From: Marinilabilia sp. UBA5340
Lineage (GTDB): Bacteria > Bacteroidota > Bacteroidia > Bacteroidales > Marinilabiliaceae
Length of the DNA: 9,406 nt
Direction: 5' to 3'
NCBI GenBank assembly: GCA_002411085.1
Contig: DHQK01000108.1
Coordinates: 1,713-11,118 of the forward strand
Position 1 is the first letter of the stretch, and each line of letters opens with the position of its first letter. Positions 7,436-9,406 of this stretch are shown here, in pieces. Both the position numbers and the translations under genes were made by a program. The notes under the pieces were generated by a model, which saw nothing but the letters and a program-made list of their open reading frames with translations, was not told the DNA's origin and made no database searches.

Positions 7436-7475
7436 AAGAAAGCCATTCATGTCACGTTTGACCGAATGGCTTCTT
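7436..7475. terminator. Strong stem-loop, probable bidirectional terminator
   Basis: Arms AAGAAAGCCATTC (7436-7448) and GAATGGCTTCTT (7464-7475) pair with one bulged base, and inside them GTCA (7451-7454) pairs with TGAC (7459-7462) around a CGTT loop. On the plus strand a T-rich tract ending in six T follows at 7476-7490; on the minus strand CTTCTTTTCC follows. The position, just upstream of the Wzi-like promoter, fits a terminator for transcripts arriving from the permease side. It could instead be a regulatory site, as it abuts the promoter's -33 region. Confidence 0.55.
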
Positions 7476-7667
7476 ATTGTCCTATTTTTTAATTTTAAAC
7501 CAACCTTCTACATGAGAAAAACATGCCAAAGGGCAGAAACCCTTATTTTTTTAAGGTTTTTTAATCTTTGCACTGCCTTATCACTCTCTTTTTTAGCCAA
7601 ATGCCTTTTTCGGAAGAATTCCACAAAGGCCTTCGAATTGTTCGTTTTCGAACAGAAGGTGTACGGA

Positions 7668-7707
7668 TTGGGGGCCTCCCCCTTACCCCTGTCAAGGAGG
7701 GGGATTA
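7668..7707. repeat. C-rich/G-rich intergenic repeat, copy A
   Basis: TTG then GGGGCCTCCCCCTTACCCC (7671-7689), then TCAAGGAGGGGG (7692-7703) and ATTAG. It has partial dyad symmetry (CCCCC with GGGGG). This type of sequence resembles short non-coding repeats I recall between genes in Bacteroidota genomes. A diverged relative is at 9351-9392, sharing GCCTCCCCC and a TCAAG core at similar spacing. Confidence 0.5.
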
Positions 7708-7718
7708 GAAACTTTCAA

Positions 7719-7762
7719 CTCAGAACATCTCTGAGACTCTCTGTGTTTTTTTAACCACAGAG
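7719..7762. repeat. Two adjacent hairpin repeats of the CTCTGTG/CACAGAG type
   Basis: CTCAGA (7719-7724) pairs with TCTGAG (7730-7735). Directly after it CTCTGTG (7739-7745) pairs perfectly with CACAGAG (7756-7762) across a loop of seven T plus AAC. A further ACAGAGA lies at 7776-7782. Such CACAGAG-rich pieces are a familiar sort of intergenic repeat; no gene is involved. Confidence 0.4.
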
Positions 7763-7918
7763 AACACCGGGACGTACAGAGATAATAACCTTCTACCATC
7801 ATGTCACCCCGCCGGGAATGGCCCACAATATTTGAATTTCACAATCGCTTTGTCATATCCTGTTCAGGTAGATTTGTAATCTCCGAAAAAAGAAATCTCT
7901 TCCAGCAAAAATCTTTTA

Positions 7919-8025
7919 GTCATTCTGCCCCTGCGAAGAACCTTCTATAGCTTAAATAGCTTCCAACAAATAACAGATCCTTCATTGTACCGCCACAGGA
8001 TGACAACCAGAAGATTGTCATTTTG
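7919..8025. repeat. Paired GTCATTCTG-like repeat remnants
   Basis: GTCATTCTG then CCCCTGCGAAGAA (7919-7940) resembles the dispersed GTCATTCTGAGCGnnGCGAAGAATC type I recall from Bacteroidota intergenic regions. An inverted, degraded counterpart, CCACAGGATGACA, lies at 7993-8005. Next to it ATGACAA (8000-8006) and TTGTCAT (8015-8021) form a perfect 7-base hairpin. No T run follows on either strand, so it is a poor terminator for the permease gene. The family assignment is from memory. Confidence 0.35.
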
Positions 8026-8072
8026 GACCAGAAAAAGCATCTCTCCCTTCTTGAGGGTATTTAGAAAGCACT

Positions 8073-9317
8073 TTACTCAAATCGTATAGCTTTCACGGGA
8101 GATATTCTGGCAACAAGATAAGAAGGCCCCAGCATCATGAGAAAAATGGTGAAGATAGCCCCCACATTCAGAAGAAGAATATGCAGCAACGAAAGGTGGA
8201 TAGGAACGGTATCCAGAAAGTAGTTGGCCGGATCAAGTTTCACAAACCCAAAACCAGCCTGTGCCCAACAAAAACCAAGCCCCAGGAGATTACCCCAAAA
8301 GAGTCCACGCACAGTGATGTTCGCTGCCAGGGTCAGAAAAACTTTTCTTAACGGCCAGTCAGCAATCCCCATCGCCTTAAGTACCCCAATCATATTGGTG
8401 CGTTCCAAAATGAGAATCAACAGACCGGTAATCATATTAAAGCCTGCCACCAAAACAATTAACACCAGAATTACTATGATATTCATATCCAGCAAATCGA
8501 GCCATCCAAAAATCTGGGGTTGTGTTTGCCGGATCGTACGTGTGCGCATCATGGTGCCATCCGGCGTAATATGTCCGGAAACAACTTCAGCAACACCCAT
8601 CCCGGTTTGCATCAGTTCATCGAAATCTCCGGCAAGCAACTCATAGCCCGATATCTGGCTACTCTCCCAGTTGTTGAGTCGCTGCACCTGACGAATATCA
8701 GCTATTACAAAAGTCTCATCCAGTTCCGGGAGGTGACTGTCGAAAATCCCTTCTATCGTAAAATTACGGGCCCTGATCTGATCTTCGAAAAAATACATGG
8801 GAACTTTATCTCCCACCTTCAACCCAAGCATACCTGCCAGGTCATCGCTTAACAAAATGCCATTGGACGTTTTTTCCTCACCCAGACTTAACGGATGGCC
8901 ATCCACCAAAATGGTTCGAAAGAATGACCAGTCGAACTCCTGCCCCACACCACGAAGGACAATCCCCTGCATTTCTTCACGGGTTTTTATCAAACCGGGC
9001 TTAGTGGCAAAACGTTGAATATGCCTGACGCCGGGAACACTTAGCATCTGCTCTTCCAAATCCATATCCTGCTCAATTGGATTGGTCTGATAGCTGAGAT
9101 TGAAATCGTAACTCACCACCTGAATGTGACTCCCAAAACCAATAATCTTCTCACGGATCTCTTTCTGGAAGCCCATCCCTGTAGCCACCGAGATGATCAT
9201 CACCACCATCCCAAGAACGATACCCGCCACAGCCACCTTGACCACCGGACCGGCCAGCCGCTTTCCGGAAATTCCACCGGACTTTATTTTGTTTGCTATG
9301 AAGAGTTCTAATTTCAT
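8073..9317 (-). CDS. LolC/LolE-like ABC transporter permease (FtsX superfamily)
   Basis: An inner-membrane permease subunit of 414 residues, near the usual length for LolC/LolE. A short cytoplasmic start, with the ending IANKIKSGG, leads to membrane segment 1 (about 25-48). A large periplasmic MacB-type core domain follows (about 50-270), including GVRHIQRFATKPGLIK, ILLSDDLAGMLGLKVGD and FTIEGIFDSHLPELDE. Membrane segments 2-4 (about 278-303, 327-352, 376-402) form the FtsX domain, with the conserved cytoplasmic turn ILERTNMIGVLKAMG (303-317) and a C-terminal ISPVKAIRFE. Proteobacterial LolCE extracts lipoproteins from the inner membrane with the ATPase LolD; whether this protein moves lipoproteins or another lipid-linked cargo cannot be told, and no ATPase gene is in the window. 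The start is fixed by a strong ribosome binding site 4 bases upstream. Its promoter lies outside or is not recognised. Confidence 0.9.
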   Translation of the reverse strand: MKLELFIANKIKSGGISGKRLAGPVVKVAVAGIVLGMVVMIISVATGMGFQKEIREKIIGFGSHIQVVSYDFNLSYQTNPIEQDMDLEEQMLSVPGVRHIQRFATKPGLIKTREEMQGIVLRGVGQEFDWSFFRTILVDGHPLSLGEEKTSNGILLSDDLAGMLGLKVGDKVPMYFFEDQIRARNFTIEGIFDSHLPELDETFVIADIRQVQRLNNWESSQISGYELLAGDFDELMQTGMGVAEVVSGHITPDGTMMRTRTIRQTQPQIFGWLDLLDMNIIVILVLIVLVAGFNMITGLLILILERTNMIGVLKAMGIADWPLRKVFLTLAANITVRGLFWGNLLGLGFCWAQAGFGFVKLDPANYFLDTVPIHLSLLHILLLNVGAIFTIFLMMLGPSYLVARISPVKAIRFE

Positions 9318-9320
9318 GTT

Positions 9321-9326
9321 ACCTCC
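9321..9326 (-). promoter_or_regulatory. Strong Shine-Dalgarno site of the permease gene
   Basis: GGAGGT on the minus strand, 3-4 bases before the ATG at 9317, is an almost ideal anti-16S match. It supports this start. A second GGGAGGTG lies just upstream (9339-9332). The other starts in the window show little or nothing comparable. Confidence 0.75.
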
Positions 9327-9350
9327 ACTAACACCTCCCGGGAAGAGGAA

Positions 9351-9392
9351 TTGAGGCCTCCCCCACCTACCTTTTCAAGAAGGTCTGTCTTA
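9351..9392. repeat. Diverged intergenic repeat, copy B
   Basis: TTGAGGCCTCCCCC (9351-9364), a variable spacer, then TCAAGAAGG (9375-9383) parallels copy A at 7668-7707. The permease gene is therefore flanked on both sides by related repeat sequence in the same orientation. This copy has lost the G-run half of the dyad. Confidence 0.35.
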
Positions 9393-9406
9393 AACAGTCC
9401 CTTCAC

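Larger units (their letters stand above)
7376..8072. other. Long gene-free region rich in short repeats
   Basis: About 700 bases between the permease and the Wzi-like gene with no credible gene on either strand. A 101-codon plus-strand frame at 7449-7754 exists, but its peptide is low-complexity and runs into repeat sequence. From low to high coordinates the stretch holds the Wzi-like gene promoter (7404-7411), a strong stem-loop (7436-7475), an AT-rich segment with a promoter-like TTAATCTTTG on the plus strand (7561-7570), a small GTTCG/CGAAC hairpin (7640-7653), and several repeat-like pieces between 7668 and 8025. It looks like an accumulation site for non-coding repeats; an unannotated small RNA cannot be excluded. 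Confidence 0.7.

Noticed and set aside
7449..7754. Plus-strand open frame of 101 codons in the long gap
   Set aside because: Its second half translates repeat sequence, the composition is phenylalanine- and leucine-rich from T-runs, and its start lies in the loop of the stem-loop at 7436-7475.
8041..8072. Possible terminator right after the permease stop codon
   Set aside because: The minus strand has only a 4-base CCCT/AGGG stem, with a short T run several bases away; too weak to call.
8224..8852. Overlapping plus-strand frames opposite the permease gene
   Set aside because: They are antisense readings of a conserved membrane protein; no recognisable domain or start signal.

Overview
The window reads as a chromosomal segment of a Bacteroidota bacterium. 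The evidence is a phosphoglycerate kinase with the charged insert seen in that phylum, a DUF4296 lipoprotein, a Wzi-family outer-membrane protein of the Bacteroidota type, and several upstream regions carrying the phylum's -7 promoter element TAnnTTTG. Most starts lack a good Shine-Dalgarno sequence, also typical of the phylum. All seven supported genes lie on the minus strand, so transcription runs from high to low coordinates. I see no RNA gene, CRISPR array, insertion sequence or phage gene.

Layout in transcription order. A LolC/LolE-like (FtsX superfamily) ABC permease (9317-8073) has an unusually strong ribosome binding site. It is followed by about 700 bases without a gene (8072-7376), made largely of short dispersed-repeat-like pieces and hairpins and ending in a strong stem-loop just upstream of the next promoter. 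Then comes a three-gene surface-polysaccharide group: a Wzi-like outer-membrane protein (7375-5795), a polyprenyl-phosphate sugar-1-phosphate transferase (5699-4305) and an overlapping non-hydrolysing UDP-GlcNAc 2-epimerase (4315-3185). Next is an overlapping pair: a DUF4296 lipoprotein (3109-2291) and a 202-residue protein that keeps both ends of an amidohydrolase but lacks its catalytic centre (2301-1693). Last is pgk (1507-248), with its own promoter and a clear intrinsic terminator (228-190). Beyond the terminator, positions 1-82 hold a palindromic repeat-like element.

How the genes may work together. The transferase would load the first sugar phosphate onto undecaprenyl phosphate, the epimerase would supply UDP-ManNAc, and the Wzi-like protein would act at the outer surface in capsule or exopolysaccharide attachment or assembly. 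The remaining parts of such a pathway (flippase, polymerase, export channel, further glycosyltransferases) are not in the window. The permease and pgk are housekeeping genes with no evident tie to this group. The most unusual item is the core-less amidohydrolase-like protein tied by overlap to the DUF4296 lipoprotein.
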